Shown piece by piece: positions 33,252-42,970 of a stretch of DNA of 52,544 bases (positions are counted from its first letter, which is position 1; each line of letters opens with the position of its first letter). Under the pieces are notes generated by a model. The model saw only the letters and a program-made list of their open reading frames with translations, did not search any database and had not been told where the DNA came from. The stretch lies in contig CAKJVC010000077.1 in the NCBI GenBank assembly GCA_918026815.1, positions 1-52,544 of the forward strand, written 5' to 3'. A program made the translations under genes and the position numbers. The stretch is from Chalara sp. BL73 (taxonomy: Eukaryota > Ascomycota > Leotiomycetes > Helotiales).

Positions 33252-34245
33252 TTAAATTGAGATGAGAAAGCTTTCGAGAACAGTGTAATACGCATACTGA
33301 GGCGAGTAATTACTGTTCTGCTTCCAAGGTTCTATGTATGAAGAACATCTAAGGTCTTTAAGCATCTCCTTTCCCATCAGGTACTCTACGATTAAACTGC
33401 CGCCGGCCTTCTGTTCAAGCATATTTTTATGTAAATGAGAATTTGCACAAGACTTCTCTGACCCGCAGCTGCAATCACAACCGTTAGAATATGACACGGG
33501 CCTGAGGCTGCCTCGCAAGTGAACGGACAACAGCTCAAGCTTTGTATGCCTGCTGTGGAGAATAATATTATCAACGGGATCGTTGGGGTCTGTCTGGAAA
33601 TTGACGGTCCGCCAAATAGTCGACCATGCAAAGCCAATTGGGAGTGACGTAGACGTTGGTAACAATCCATGTGCTCGCGTTCATAAATTAGGAGAACCCG
33701 GTGGCTGTTCTAGCGTTGCTGGTCCCGAGACCGAACATATTGGCCTAGGCTCAGTATTTTGGTATATCACTCGAGGCACTGAGCTCTATCCAAAGCTCCA
33801 AGGGCATGATGTTGTCTAGTTCAACAAGCTTGAGATGGTCTTGGTCGTCAACAAGAATGTTTGTAGGCTTAACATCGCCGTGTGCAAGACCAAAGGATTC
33901 CAGGTATGCTACTGCACTTGACAGTTGGCGCATCCATGAAAGGACTGGACGATTGCCGTCTCCTTTATCAATGCGGTCCCTGAGCGTCCTATTGCCGATG
34001 AATTGCATGAATGTGATTTCGGGGTGGCAGAGAAATGTTTGAAAAATATGCAGCAATGGTATTGGATCAAACATGCTGAAAATATTCTGTTCATGATAAA
34101 AACGTGAATCACCAGCTTTGAATGGTTTTTTTTGCCACGACTCCGCCCGTGATAAAAAGCACAACTGAGCATCTCCCAAGATCCTTGATAAAGAACCCAA
34201 GATACTAGGCAAGAACTTGTTTGATAAGGGGGTTGATGTCTCCAT
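33252..34245 (-). pseudogene. Broken protein-kinase-like gene with internal inversion
   Basis: The minus strand from ATG 34245 reads a kinase-like N-terminus: HEQNIFSMFD, HPEITFMQFIGNRTLRDRI, SSAVAYLESFGLAHGDVKPTNILVDD and HLKLVELD. The expected continuation (HAKPIGSDVDVGNNP, HKLGEPGG, GPETEHIGLGSVFWYITRG, TELYPKLQGHDVV) lies instead on the + strand at about 33625-33816. The minus strand then resumes with VDYLADRQFPD, and after a two-base loss near 33597 continues TDPNDPVDNIILHSRH and a Cys-containing tail to 33252. So a segment of about 190 bp between a GAC and a GTC is flipped relative to the family order. The catalytic loop has HGD where typical kinases have HRD, as is common in this fungal group, and the glycine-rich loop is not evident. 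The gene cannot encode the full domain as it stands. Family order is recalled from fungal homologues and not computed. Confidence 0.8.
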
Positions 34246-35225
34246 TCTTGACAGAAGTTAATGAGTGCGCCGTAATTCTTGGGGTGAGCCAGGAAAGTTC
34301 TTTATATGAATACGCCAGCTCCATCATTATTATTTCATAAGAGATAAAGAGACAACAAAAGGGAGTAGCGCTGTACAGTCAAATACGTATCATTTTTGAA
34401 AGTAAAAAACTGAATTGGAATTTCCCAGGTCCGCAAAGGTGAACGATTTAATGCTTAGCGGATGCGAATAATGCCTTGATGTAGCCTGAAGAAGTCACAG
34501 GAGTACGCTAGAGTCAGCTTGGGACAGAAAGGCTGTGTGACTTGCGGCCAACAAGTTCGAAAAGCGTACAGTACACAAAACTGCTTTATATCATCGAAAA
34601 GACTGCTCATACGGACGGAAAGTCTCATCGTCCCATGTGTCTTCCACCATTAATTGTTGCTGCAAGGAGCCATCTCATAATGCCCAACCACAATGCAGAC
34701 ATCACATGGGTCCCTTTTCTGCGTGCTGCCGAGAAAATTGTCCCTTGGAGTTCCTCCTGTTACACGGGACGTCTGATTGCGCTGTCGCACCCTCTGTTCA
34801 CCCTCTAGTCAGCGATGACTGTAAAGCATCTTCACCGGGATGATATCGCTCCAGCACATAGTATCTGTATGACTTCGTTCAGGAACTGAGCAGTAGCAGA
34901 AGAGAAAGCTAGGAATAATTCAGCACTTTGGGGCATTTTTGGTAACTCCCACAGCCCAAAGCACAAGCCATAACTTATTGATTGGATATAACAGACTTAC
35001 TGGGGCCTGTGGGAGGCTTGCTCGACCCTCACATTGCATATGTCAAGCGGGTGAATGCAGCCTGCTTGGAGGCTCAGTTATCCAATACGATTGATGTGCC
35101 GGTGTTCGTACTAGTCATGATGATGGACCGTCCTTGCTTTAGAAAGACGTGAAAATAGAGGTAAGGAAACACAGCCGTTAATTTGCATCATACAATAATC
35201 GACCCTGCAGTTTACAGGACCTGAA
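34246..35225. other. Intergenic region
   Basis: About 980 bases between the broken kinase and the esterase 3' end. Short open frames only; no recognised motif. Confidence 0.45.
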
Positions 35226-37197
35226 CTATGTACTCTCCGCAGGAGGACGGCCGAGTTCCCAGAGCAAGCTCACAAGCCCCCTGTCATCCCAGTCAATCAT
35301 CTTCTTCGCGCCCAACTCCCCAATTTCTATCGTGCCAATGCTCTTTAGCATATCTGAAATCACCTCCCATTCCAAATACCTCCTCGGACCCTCTTCCGCT
35401 AACTTGCTCTCCTTCCCGTCGTTCTCCTTCGTCCTAACGACCCACTTATTATCCCCACTAATTATCATGACTTTTCTATCCTCCTCATATCTATCCCAAG
35501 GCTCCTTTCCAGCCCCAAACTTCAGCCAACGCTTTCCGACCTCGTCACTTAAATCGCGTGCAATTTGTGTTGAGTAACGTTCGCGAAGGGTGCCGAAGAG
35601 GAAGAGGAGCTCGACAAAGTGATGGGGAACTTGATAGAAAGGAGAGCCGGGGATGGGATTACGGAGAGTGAGGTGATATCGGTAGGTGTTTCTTTTCTTT
35701 GCCGTAGTAGAAAGAGCGAGGGAATTTGCGAGTTTGTGGACAGGGTTAGAGAAAGTAATGTCTCCAAAAAGGTACATGCAGCGGGTCCAGGCAAGATTCA
35801 AGTCAGTGTTAGCGGCAAGGCCATAGGCATCCAAGAGCTGGGCTGCGTGTTTGGGACCCAGAGCTCTGGTTATTGTGTTGACAATATGGGAAGGGGAAAC
35901 ACTGTTGAGTTCAGCAGAAAATATCCAACCCTGTTCAATGAGAATCACAACATTAGCATGTCCTGATGGTGCGTAGCAAAAGGTGGGATCACCTCAAAAA
36001 AGGAGTCTCCAATCATAACATCATCAACCCAACTACAATCACCAATCAACTTATCTTCGGTCCACCAGTTTGGAAAGCCTCTGGTGAAAAAAGAGTCGTG
36101 TTTTAGGCCACTGAAAACTGGAATGTGTATCTTGCTCAGAGATTCCACCAAAAGGTGTACAGGTATCTCCCGCAGTTTGCGGAGCCTCTCTGGGTCAGCA
36201 ACATCAATATCAAGATACCGCAACAAGGCAAGATATTCTGCTTCCTTGAGCGCCAGATCAACTGGTGGTGCAGTAGCTGTAGTTCCTGACATGATGCTCG
36301 CACGATTGAATAGCGGAACTGATGTTGACATGTGCAACGCAATCGATCCGGCACCAGCGCTTTCTCCAAAGGCTGTGATATGTGTTGAATCACCGCCGAA
36401 GCCTTCAATAAAACGGTGAATCCAAAAGAAAGCATTACGTTGATCATACAGAGCAAAATTTGAAGGCGGCTCGTTATGGGCTTCGGCATCGTTGATGAGG
36501 TCCTTGAGAAGCGTGAGCTCAGCTTTATGCCCACAAGACATATACTTACTTGACAGGCGAGGAAACCAAGCCAATGCAAGCGGTAACTAAAGGAAGTGTT
36601 AGAACGACTATGCTTTTGCTGGACAGAAAGGAATAAGGGTTGTGCAGGTTTACTGGATGCTGACGATGACGACCGGATGACCCTCCTTCATCGACATCTG
36701 CACCAACCTGGTGGTATCTGAGAAAAAGTTAGCTACATCCACCGAGAGTGAGCTGCCTGTAACCTACCATGCATAGCAGAAATATGTCCCTTCCCAACTT
36801 TAAACGCCCCGCCGTGGATATAGACCATCACTGGCAACGGATTGTCATTTGAGCCACCCAACACGTCTTTGGGAGCGGAGACTGTCAAGTTCAAGCAATC
36901 GAATTCGCCAAATCTCATCTCTTCCTCGCCAGGGAGAAGCCCTCCAATTACCACATCTTCCCCATGTACGTTATTCTGATCAGGTGACGAGCAGGCAGTG
37001 CCATATTTGGTGAAGTCTCTTGAATGCCCGGCCGGAATCGAGGTCAACAGAACGGATTGGCGGAAGCGAGCTGGAATGGATGCAAACGGAATTGAACGAA
37101 AGTGTACGACATCTGGAGTAGGCTGAACATTGATACGGCCAGTGAGATTGCCCAACTGCGGGTGTATGAAGGTGTGGCTGGTGAACTCCGCTGGCAT
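35226..37197 (-). CDS. Type-B carboxylesterase (cholinesterase-like alpha/beta hydrolase)
   Basis: Five exons (37197-36768, 36717-36654, 36586-36550, 36502-35993, 35930-35226) give 581 residues. Members hydrolyse carboxylic esters and lactones. Visible features are the N-terminal GNLTGRI and VVHFRSIPFASIPARF (substrate-gate region), VMVYIHGGAFKVGKG (oxyanion hole), HYRLHWLGFL, WIHRFIEGFGGD, and the nucleophile elbow AFGESAGAGS with Ser225. The catalytic His is likely one of H450/H451 in VPHHFVELLFLF; the acidic residue is not clear. No signal peptide is seen, so the enzyme is probably cytosolic, as in other fungal esterases without a leader. Exon 3 is only 37 nt. The last intron (GTGATC...GAACAG) is needed to keep SFFE joined to GWIFSAE; without it the frame stops. 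A TATA box lies at 37283-37290. A detoxification or catabolic role is a family-level guess. Confidence 0.9.
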
Positions 37198-37282
37198 AGT
37201 GTCAGTTCTAAAGGATGTTTTGAAAGTCTGTGTTTGACGAAGCAGTAAGGCCCATGAACGAAGATGTGTATAATGTATTTGA

Positions 37283-37290
37283 CTTATATA
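37283..37290 (-). promoter_or_regulatory. TATA box of the carboxylesterase gene
   Basis: On the minus strand TATATAAG lies about 86 bases before the ATG at 37197. Motif and spacing fit a core promoter. Confidence 0.45.
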
Positions 37291-38000
37291 GATGTGCCAC
37301 GACAACTGGGTAGGTATGGGGTTGAATTGCACGATAATTGCCTAAATACCCCGCATTTGCTTCATGACATTCCTACACAGGAGATCTGGAGTAAGCATAC
37401 CTAGGTGCCACAGACTCTTGTGTAGTACATGCGGGTACTGCTTAAACTGCATTCAAACGCAACATGTGTGACTCAAGTCGCCGAAACACAACATCCATGA
37501 CTTGGTCGCCGAAACGCTCAGTAAGCATAGCATGGGACAATCACTGGCCGCAAATTTTAGGGCCCGACTGCATCTACCAAGAACTGGGACGGAGATGAAA
37601 GCGCTGACATATTCTACCCTCCTGATCCAACAACCTGTTCCTTTGATGTTTTGTAATCGACCACTAGGAAGTATTACAAATCACCATCCTCATGATATCA
37701 CGCATGTAGATATCTGCCAGCTCATGGAACCAAACTATGGATTGAAGCTAAATTAGAAAACATTGAGATGAGAAACCAAAGGTGATAGTAAAGAAATAAT
37801 AGTCGGTGGAAATCCGTGACACAACATTCGCAATCTGAAGACTGTATCCACACTTGCAAGACCATCGTAACTGTTGAATGATTTTTGAATGCACAATCAT
37901 AGCAAAAGTTACACGATCTCATTCATCAAGCCTTGGTGGTTCTAACTCCAAACTCCCTGTCCATATTTTATCTACCCGGCTATGATTGTTATCAAGAGAA
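37291..38000. other. Intergenic region between esterase and NOC2
   Basis: It holds upstream sequence of the esterase and the 3' end of NOC2, both on the minus strand. No gene is seen. Confidence 0.5.
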
Positions 38001-40316
38001 TTACTCATCATCATCAGAGGCAAAACCCATCTCGGAATCTTCATTGTCAGAGGCATCATCCATCTCCTCATCGCTTCCTTGTGCTTTTGCCTTTTCGTCA
38101 TCCAGCTTTCGTTTTCGCTCCTCCTCTCTCCTACCCTCCTCCAGCATCTTTGCTTTCTCTTCTCTCTGCTTCCGCTGTCCCACGACAAATGCACCTAGAG
38201 GAGTCTTCTCCCATGCAAAATCCTTCAAGAAGCCATCTACACCTGCTCGATTATTAGGTGCAAAATCAACCTTTGACCTTTTCTCTTCAATGAATTTTCC
38301 GCTGGCCTCTAGTTTCTGGACAATTAAGAGTAGCATCGAGTTCACTTTGTTGTTCTTGTTTCCCAAGCTCTTATTACCAGCGTCTTTAAGCCATCTCTTA
38401 ATCATTACTATAACAGGTAAGGCAAGTTCCGGGAATGCGATGCTCGTGGACCATAATATGAAGAACTCAGAAATAAGCTCCACAACCTGCTCACCAACCC
38501 CATCTTGATAAACTCTCGTGCGAAGGTACGCCTTCTGAGCTTTGTAGTTGCATGCGAAATCAAATGCTTTCAATGTGCTGGCCTTAGGCGGCTTCTTCAT
38601 CTCTGCTGAACTGAGTACTTCAAGGAGGGCAGGTGCAAGTGGGATATATGTGCCAGTCGCGCGAGATAGCCGGAGCAGAGACCGTATCATATGGAACCGG
38701 AGAGGAAAGTAAGTCGATGTAGGGATGAGGCGCATCGCACCAAGTGTGACCTGGACCGTAGGATATATTAATGGTCGAAGTTGTGACTCCTTGCCCATCT
38801 CGGCTTCCTTCAGAGGATTGCAGTGTTCCGATAGTACGCATGACCAGAAATCAAGCGAGTGGACGTATTGCCAGTTGTAAACAGTTTTATACGATTCCTT
38901 CTGATTATTGGTGATACTGCTTCTCAAATGGATGGCTAATTGGCGGATGAACGTGAAGCCAGTAGCATACCCAACACCAGCATCAAGGCTCCATAGCTCA
39001 GCAGCTGAGTTCTTCATCAGATTTATTCCTTGGATGGTGTGAATTGTGGTATTCCGGCTGCCTTTGATCAATCCTTGATACACTGTCTTTAGAACCGCTT
39101 CTCGCAGCCCGAGATCACCAATTACGGCCAGCCTTCGAACAATCAAGAATGCCGTTATCCGTGTGGCTTCAGTGCTAGAAGCGTCCGACCAGATATCTAC
39201 AACAGTTTTTACGACGTCTTTCAGAACCTTCTTAAACGAGAGTAGGTACGGAAGAAGGGGTGCGATCGAAGAAAGCGTGAGATTGAGGGTTGCGGCATCC
39301 GATAGAGAGGTGAGAAGATGGTGGACTGATGATGTATGTGATTTGAGGAGTGGCGTAAGAGTTCTAAATTTCTTGGAGTCGGTAGCCACGCGGACTTTAC
39401 CAGCAGCTGTCTCCTTCACCGGAAGATGGTGATTAAGGACTTCCGGCACGTACTTGAGAGTTATAAGAAGTAGCTCGTGATATACTTCGGGGCTCGATAT
39501 TGTGTACTTGTATTCCTTCCCTTCATCTTCATTAACATGAGCTGCTGCCCTAAAAGCAAGAACCACTTGTCGCATGGCTCGTAGTGAATGCTGTTCTGAC
39601 ATAGCTTTCTTCCATTTTGATACCATTGCAGTTGTAACTTCGGAGGAATCTTCCTCCTCTTCCCCCTCAACCTCGGGCTCTTCAGATGCCGTCTTTTTTG
39701 ATTTCTTTTGCTTTTTCTTCTTTGGCTTTTCATCATCGCTGCCGCTTAGGTCATCCACTTCTGCGAGGTCTGCATTCTCATCGAAGTCCAATGCCTCAGG
39801 ATCATTTTCTTTCAAGAATCTGTAGAACTCGGGGTCTTTTTTCGCTAGCGCATCCATAGCACTTTTGCTCATGCCTGTTTCATCCTCATCTTCACTTCCA
39901 TCCTCATTCTCGCTATCACTGAGGACAGGTGCTTCCTCAAAAGATGCTTCGGAAGAGTCATCATCATCGTCTTCCTCGTCTTCCTCTGCCTCGACACGCT
40001 TTCTCTTCCCAAGTTTTTCGGTTCCGGACGTCTTGGTTATTTTCTCCACGGGCTTTTCTGGTATCTCGAAACCTCCTTGGAAGAAATCGTCCACATTCAT
40101 CTTCCCAAACGGATCCTCCTTCGCAACCTTCTTAGGCACCCCATCTTCCTCAGCAGCTTTTCCGGAGAATTCTGCATCTCTCGCATTCCGAGCTTGTCGC
40201 TTTTCCTTAATCTGCTGTCGCTGCTTGATCTTCGCGCCCGCTTTTCTTTTCTCAAGAGTATCTTTCAGGTGATTTTTCTCGAATTTTCGAGTCGATTTCT
40301 TTGTTGATTTCGCCAT
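38001..40316 (-). CDS. NOC2: Nucleolar complex protein 2 (60S ribosome biogenesis)
   Basis: A single exon of 771 residues from the first in-frame ATG. Noc2 pairs with Noc1 and then Noc3 to move pre-60S particles from nucleolus to nucleoplasm. The first 60 residues are very basic (KSTKKSTRKFEKNHLK, KIKQRQQIKEKRQARN), fitting nucleolar targeting. Residues about 125-250 alternate acidic and basic runs (DEEDDDDDSSEASFEE, KPKKKKQKKSKK). The conserved Noc2 helical-repeat core covers about 260-690, with VYHELLLITLKYVPEVLNHH, LNLTLSSIAPLLPYLLSFKK, NTTIHTIQGINLMKNSAAEL, and FWSCVLSEHCN with LRPLIYPTVQVTLGAMRLIP. The C-terminus is charged and acidic. Length is close to that of other fungal Noc2 proteins. 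It is transcribed divergently from VPS28 with 272 bp between the two ATGs. Confidence 0.95.
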   Translation of the reverse strand: MAKSTKKSTRKFEKNHLKDTLEKRKAGAKIKQRQQIKEKRQARNARDAEFSGKAAEEDGVPKKVAKEDPFGKMNVDDFFQGGFEIPEKPVEKITKTSGTEKLGKRKRVEAEEDEEDDDDDSSEASFEEAPVLSDSENEDGSEDEDETGMSKSAMDALAKKDPEFYRFLKENDPEALDFDENADLAEVDDLSGSDDEKPKKKKQKKSKKTASEEPEVEGEEEEDSSEVTTAMVSKWKKAMSEQHSLRAMRQVVLAFRAAAHVNEDEGKEYKYTISSPEVYHELLLITLKYVPEVLNHHLPVKETAAGKVRVATDSKKFRTLTPLLKSHTSSVHHLLTSLSDAATLNLTLSSIAPLLPYLLSFKKVLKDVVKTVVDIWSDASSTEATRITAFLIVRRLAVIGDLGLREAVLKTVYQGLIKGSRNTTIHTIQGINLMKNSAAELWSLDAGVGYATGFTFIRQLAIHLRSSITNNQKESYKTVYNWQYVHSLDFWSCVLSEHCNPLKEAEMGKESQLRPLIYPTVQVTLGAMRLIPTSTYFPLRFHMIRSLLRLSRATGTYIPLAPALLEVLSSAEMKKPPKASTLKAFDFACNYKAQKAYLRTRVYQDGVGEQVVELISEFFILWSTSIAFPELALPVIVMIKRWLKDAGNKSLGNKNNKVNSMLLLIVQKLEASGKFIEEKRSKVDFAPNNRAGVDGFLKDFAWEKTPLGAFVVGQRKQREEKAKMLEEGRREEERKRKLDDEKAKAQGSDEEMDDASDNEDSEMGFASDDDE

Positions 40317-40588
40317 TGGGACGTTGGATGATTGATTATTAGTATCCTCGAAATCTGCTTCAAAAAAATGATCTGCGATCCCAGAACTTTTTGATAATTT
40401 TGAGACTAATCGATAACGCCAAACCACTTAGAGCAGGCTTTAGGCGGTGAGCGGGGCAGAATACCCCGCCATTCATCATTCACCAGGCAACATTTCCAGT
40501 CTGAAGTCATTGCTCTAAGGATCACTTATACGCGAAGAGAAGTTCCCAATGCATTCAGAGTCAACAGCTCGGTAGTTCTTCTACAACA
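40317..40588. promoter_or_regulatory. Shared divergent promoter of NOC2 and VPS28
   Basis: 272 bases separate the two start codons. No clear TATA box is seen on either strand, as is usual for housekeeping genes. The arrangement allows shared regulation, but that is inference. Confidence 0.5.
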
Positions 40589-41396
40589 ATGTATCAAGCG
40601 CAGCAGGCATACGCCCCTACTCCACACAGTTACATCCCAAACACAACTCTTTCTGCAACCATAAATCTCGATGAAGTTCGTGGCACTCAATCTTGCTTTC
40701 TTTTCTTTAGACCCTAATGTATGTGCAGGAAGTTAAACTTGCAGAAACCCGAGCAGAGCGAGATCTACAAGATTCTCTTGCCGAAGTGTTCAGCATCATC
40801 ATCACACTCGACGAGCTGGAGAAAGCCTACCTAAAGGATGCGATACTTGAGAGCGACTATACAGAAATCTGCGACAGGTTGCTAAAGCAGTATAAAGCTA
40901 TCTTGACAGATGACGCTGTATCAAGAGAGTTTGTGGACCTAGAGACGTTCAAAGGAGAATGGGACGTAAGTTATGTTTCGCACGTAGAGGTGCATTTGGC
41001 TAAGGCCAATAGATGGAAGTACCTCGAGCCACAGAACGTATACGGATCGGCCTACCCAGCACAGTCACAGCGCCAACCCATAACGCAGCTTCGACATCCG
41101 GTAGCAATATTAACGGCACATTGATCTTAGAAGCTACACAAGAGTTTATCACGTTTTTGGATGCGCTGAAGCTTGGGTTTTTGGCTAAGGATCAATTACA
41201 TCCGCTTCTATCAGAAGTTATACAGACGGTCAATAAGGTCACAGACAGGGATTTTGATGGCAGAGGGAAAATAATACAATGGTTGATTACGCTGAATCAA
41301 ATGAAAGCCACCGAGGAATTGTCTGAGGATCAAGCTAGAGAGCTTGACCTGGATATGAATGCTGCATACCAGGGCTTTAAGTCTACATTGGCATAA
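40589..41396 (+). CDS. VPS28: ESCRT-I subunit Vps28
   Basis: Three exons (40589-40675, 40729-40965, 41013-41396), all introns phase 0, give 235 residues, the usual Vps28 length. Vps28 bridges the ESCRT-I core (with Vps23 and Vps37) and ESCRT-II in sorting ubiquitinated membrane proteins into multivesicular endosomes. The N-terminal helices contain EVKLAETRAERDLQDSLAEV, LDELEKAYLKD and YTEICDRLLKQYK. The second half is the C-terminal four-helix bundle (QEFITFLDALKLGFLAKDQL, LLSEVIQTVNKV, GKIIQWLITLNQM, LDLDMNAAYQGFKSTL). In many fungi the joint at exon 3 reads WDLECPRAT; here it reads WDMEVPRAT, which is compatible. The first intron donor is the weak GTTCGT. Confidence 0.95.
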
Positions 41397-41758
41397 TGAG
41401 AATTTCGATGCGGAGCGAATACTAGACATAGCGTTGGCGTTTGTTTTATGGCCTATGCTAAACATACTATATACAGAGAGATGCGACACATAGCTTTTGC
41501 AGCAGATAATAGCAAAATCCACGTCAGTTCTAACCACTCAACCTATCACTTATACTTCGTCTCTACTGGCATATCATACGCTACTTCCATGTTAGTGAGT
41601 TCGTTTGAAAGGCAGCTTGAACAAGATGAGCGGCGATATCCAGACTCAATCATATGAGCACCGAGTCCTGTCAAATACGTCTCTGCATAATTCGAGCCTT
41701 CAGTTAAGATTGTTGTCTGTCGCTTAGTTCCGTTTAATTAAAGATTTTGGATATGCCT
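41397..41758. other. Convergent 3' region of VPS28 and MDM12
   Basis: 362 bases between two convergent stop codons. AT-rich patches suit polyadenylation. No gene is seen. Confidence 0.5.
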
Positions 41759-42970
41759 TCACACCAAAAATGTCCAAAAGCTTGGATAAACAAACTCATC
41801 TTCAAAGATCCTCCTAACCTGCTCTAAGACAAACCTCTCCACCTTACCCACATTCTTCAGCACCTGCTTGCCCCCCTCCCTCTGGCCAATTTCGCTCTCA
41901 ACCTTAATCTCATGCAATAGCCCCCCAATCTTCATGTGCCGATCCGGTGTATCCGTATCTGGTCCGATCGCTGCGTACGCATCCTCCGGACTCAAAAAGC
42001 AAAAATGTGCTCTTTTTCTGATATATGCCAATACTGCCACTCCGTCAAAAGAGAGGCCTGTAATATTGAGTTTCACGGGAATCCCCACGAAACTAGGCAT
42101 GGGGTAATCGATGAGAATCTCCGTTGTGAGGGAGAGGCGCAGATCACCTGAGTAGCGAACACGGAAGACGGTTTGTAGGTCTTCAACTCTGGGCTCGCGA
42201 AAACGCCTCTCTGGAGAGGAGTGAGCGTCTGAGGCTGCTTCGACTTTTGGACCTTCGGGGAGGGAGCCATCACTTGTTTGGGGCCGGGTGGTAGATGTTG
42301 AAGGCGCGAGGGTGGAAACACTAGCACGTTCGCGGAGGGCTTGGGCCGGGTCTGCAGTGGAGGGGGGCGAGATTGAGGAGCCGCTTGTCGTATGCCGGTG
42401 TCCTCGTCCATTTGATGAAGACAGAGTCGAATAGTCTGGCCAATTGGGGAAATGTGCTCCTGCTACCGCAGCCAGCGGTGTTTGTGTGCCGGATAATCCT
42501 GTTGCGAGATGTGAATGAAAGTAATTGAGATTTGAAGTCCCTCCCGGAATACCGGGTGTGCTGGCCCCGAGGAAGGGACTTCCAAGATCCCCGGTTGTTT
42601 GTATAGACCGAAGACCAGGCCGTGTATCAATATATGGAGGAGGGTGTGCATTCTTCTGGCTACCCTGCGCTGTTCTTTCTATCCTATCCATTCTTCTTTT
42701 CTCCCTCATCTCCTCTGCGCTGTCCACCTCATCTCCCTCAGTATCTTCCTCTGTCTCCTCATAGAAATCTGGCAAGGGATCGCAAATGTCTTTGAGCTCG
42801 ACCTGAGGTGGTTTAGATCCGAATTCAAAGGTATGTACCTTGACGCTCTTGATAAAACGTGGCAAAGTTATCGTCTGAAACTTTTCGTGAACGAAGTCAC
42901 GGATTCGTTCCGCAAGAGCCTCTCCGTCAGGTCCTGTTGTCAAAGTCTCCCAATTCAGATCGATGGACAT
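41759..42970 (-). CDS. MDM12: ERMES subunit Mdm12
   Basis: A single exon of 403 residues. Mdm12 is the cytosolic subunit of the ER-mitochondria encounter structure (with Mmm1, Mdm10 and Mdm34); its SMP fold binds phospholipids and helps move them between the two membranes. The conserved N-terminus [13 protein letters not shown] is present, followed by [21 protein letters not shown] and [19 protein letters not shown]. Next comes a low-complexity insertion of about 200 residues typical of filamentous fungi, and then the second half of the SMP domain ([54 protein letters not shown]). It ends with [20 protein letters not shown]. The start is the first ATG. It is convergent with VPS28. Confidence 0.96.
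   Translation of the reverse strand: MSIDLNWETLTTGPDGEALAERIRDFVHEKFQTITLPRFIKSVKVHTFEFGSKPPQVELKDICDPLPDFYEETEEDTEGDEVDSAEEMREKRRMDRIERTAQGSQKNAHPPPYIDTRPGLRSIQTTGDLGSPFLGASTPGIPGGTSNLNYFHSHLATGLSGTQTPLAAVAGAHFPNWPDYSTLSSSNGRGHRHTTSGSSISPPSTADPAQALRERASVSTLAPSTSTTRPQTSDGSLPEGPKVEAASDAHSSPERRFREPRVEDLQTVFRVRYSGDLRLSLTTEILIDYPMPSFVGIPVKLNITGLSFDGVAVLAYIRKRAHFCFLSPEDAYAAIGPDTDTPDRHMKIGGLLHEIKVESEIGQREGGKQVLKNVGKVERFVLEQVRRIFEDEFVYPSFWTFLV

Noticed and set aside
33583..33819. + strand frame containing GLGSVFWYITRGTELY taken as a separate gene
   Set aside because: It is a middle segment of the kinase-like gene read backwards through an inversion, with no start or neighbours of its own on the + strand.
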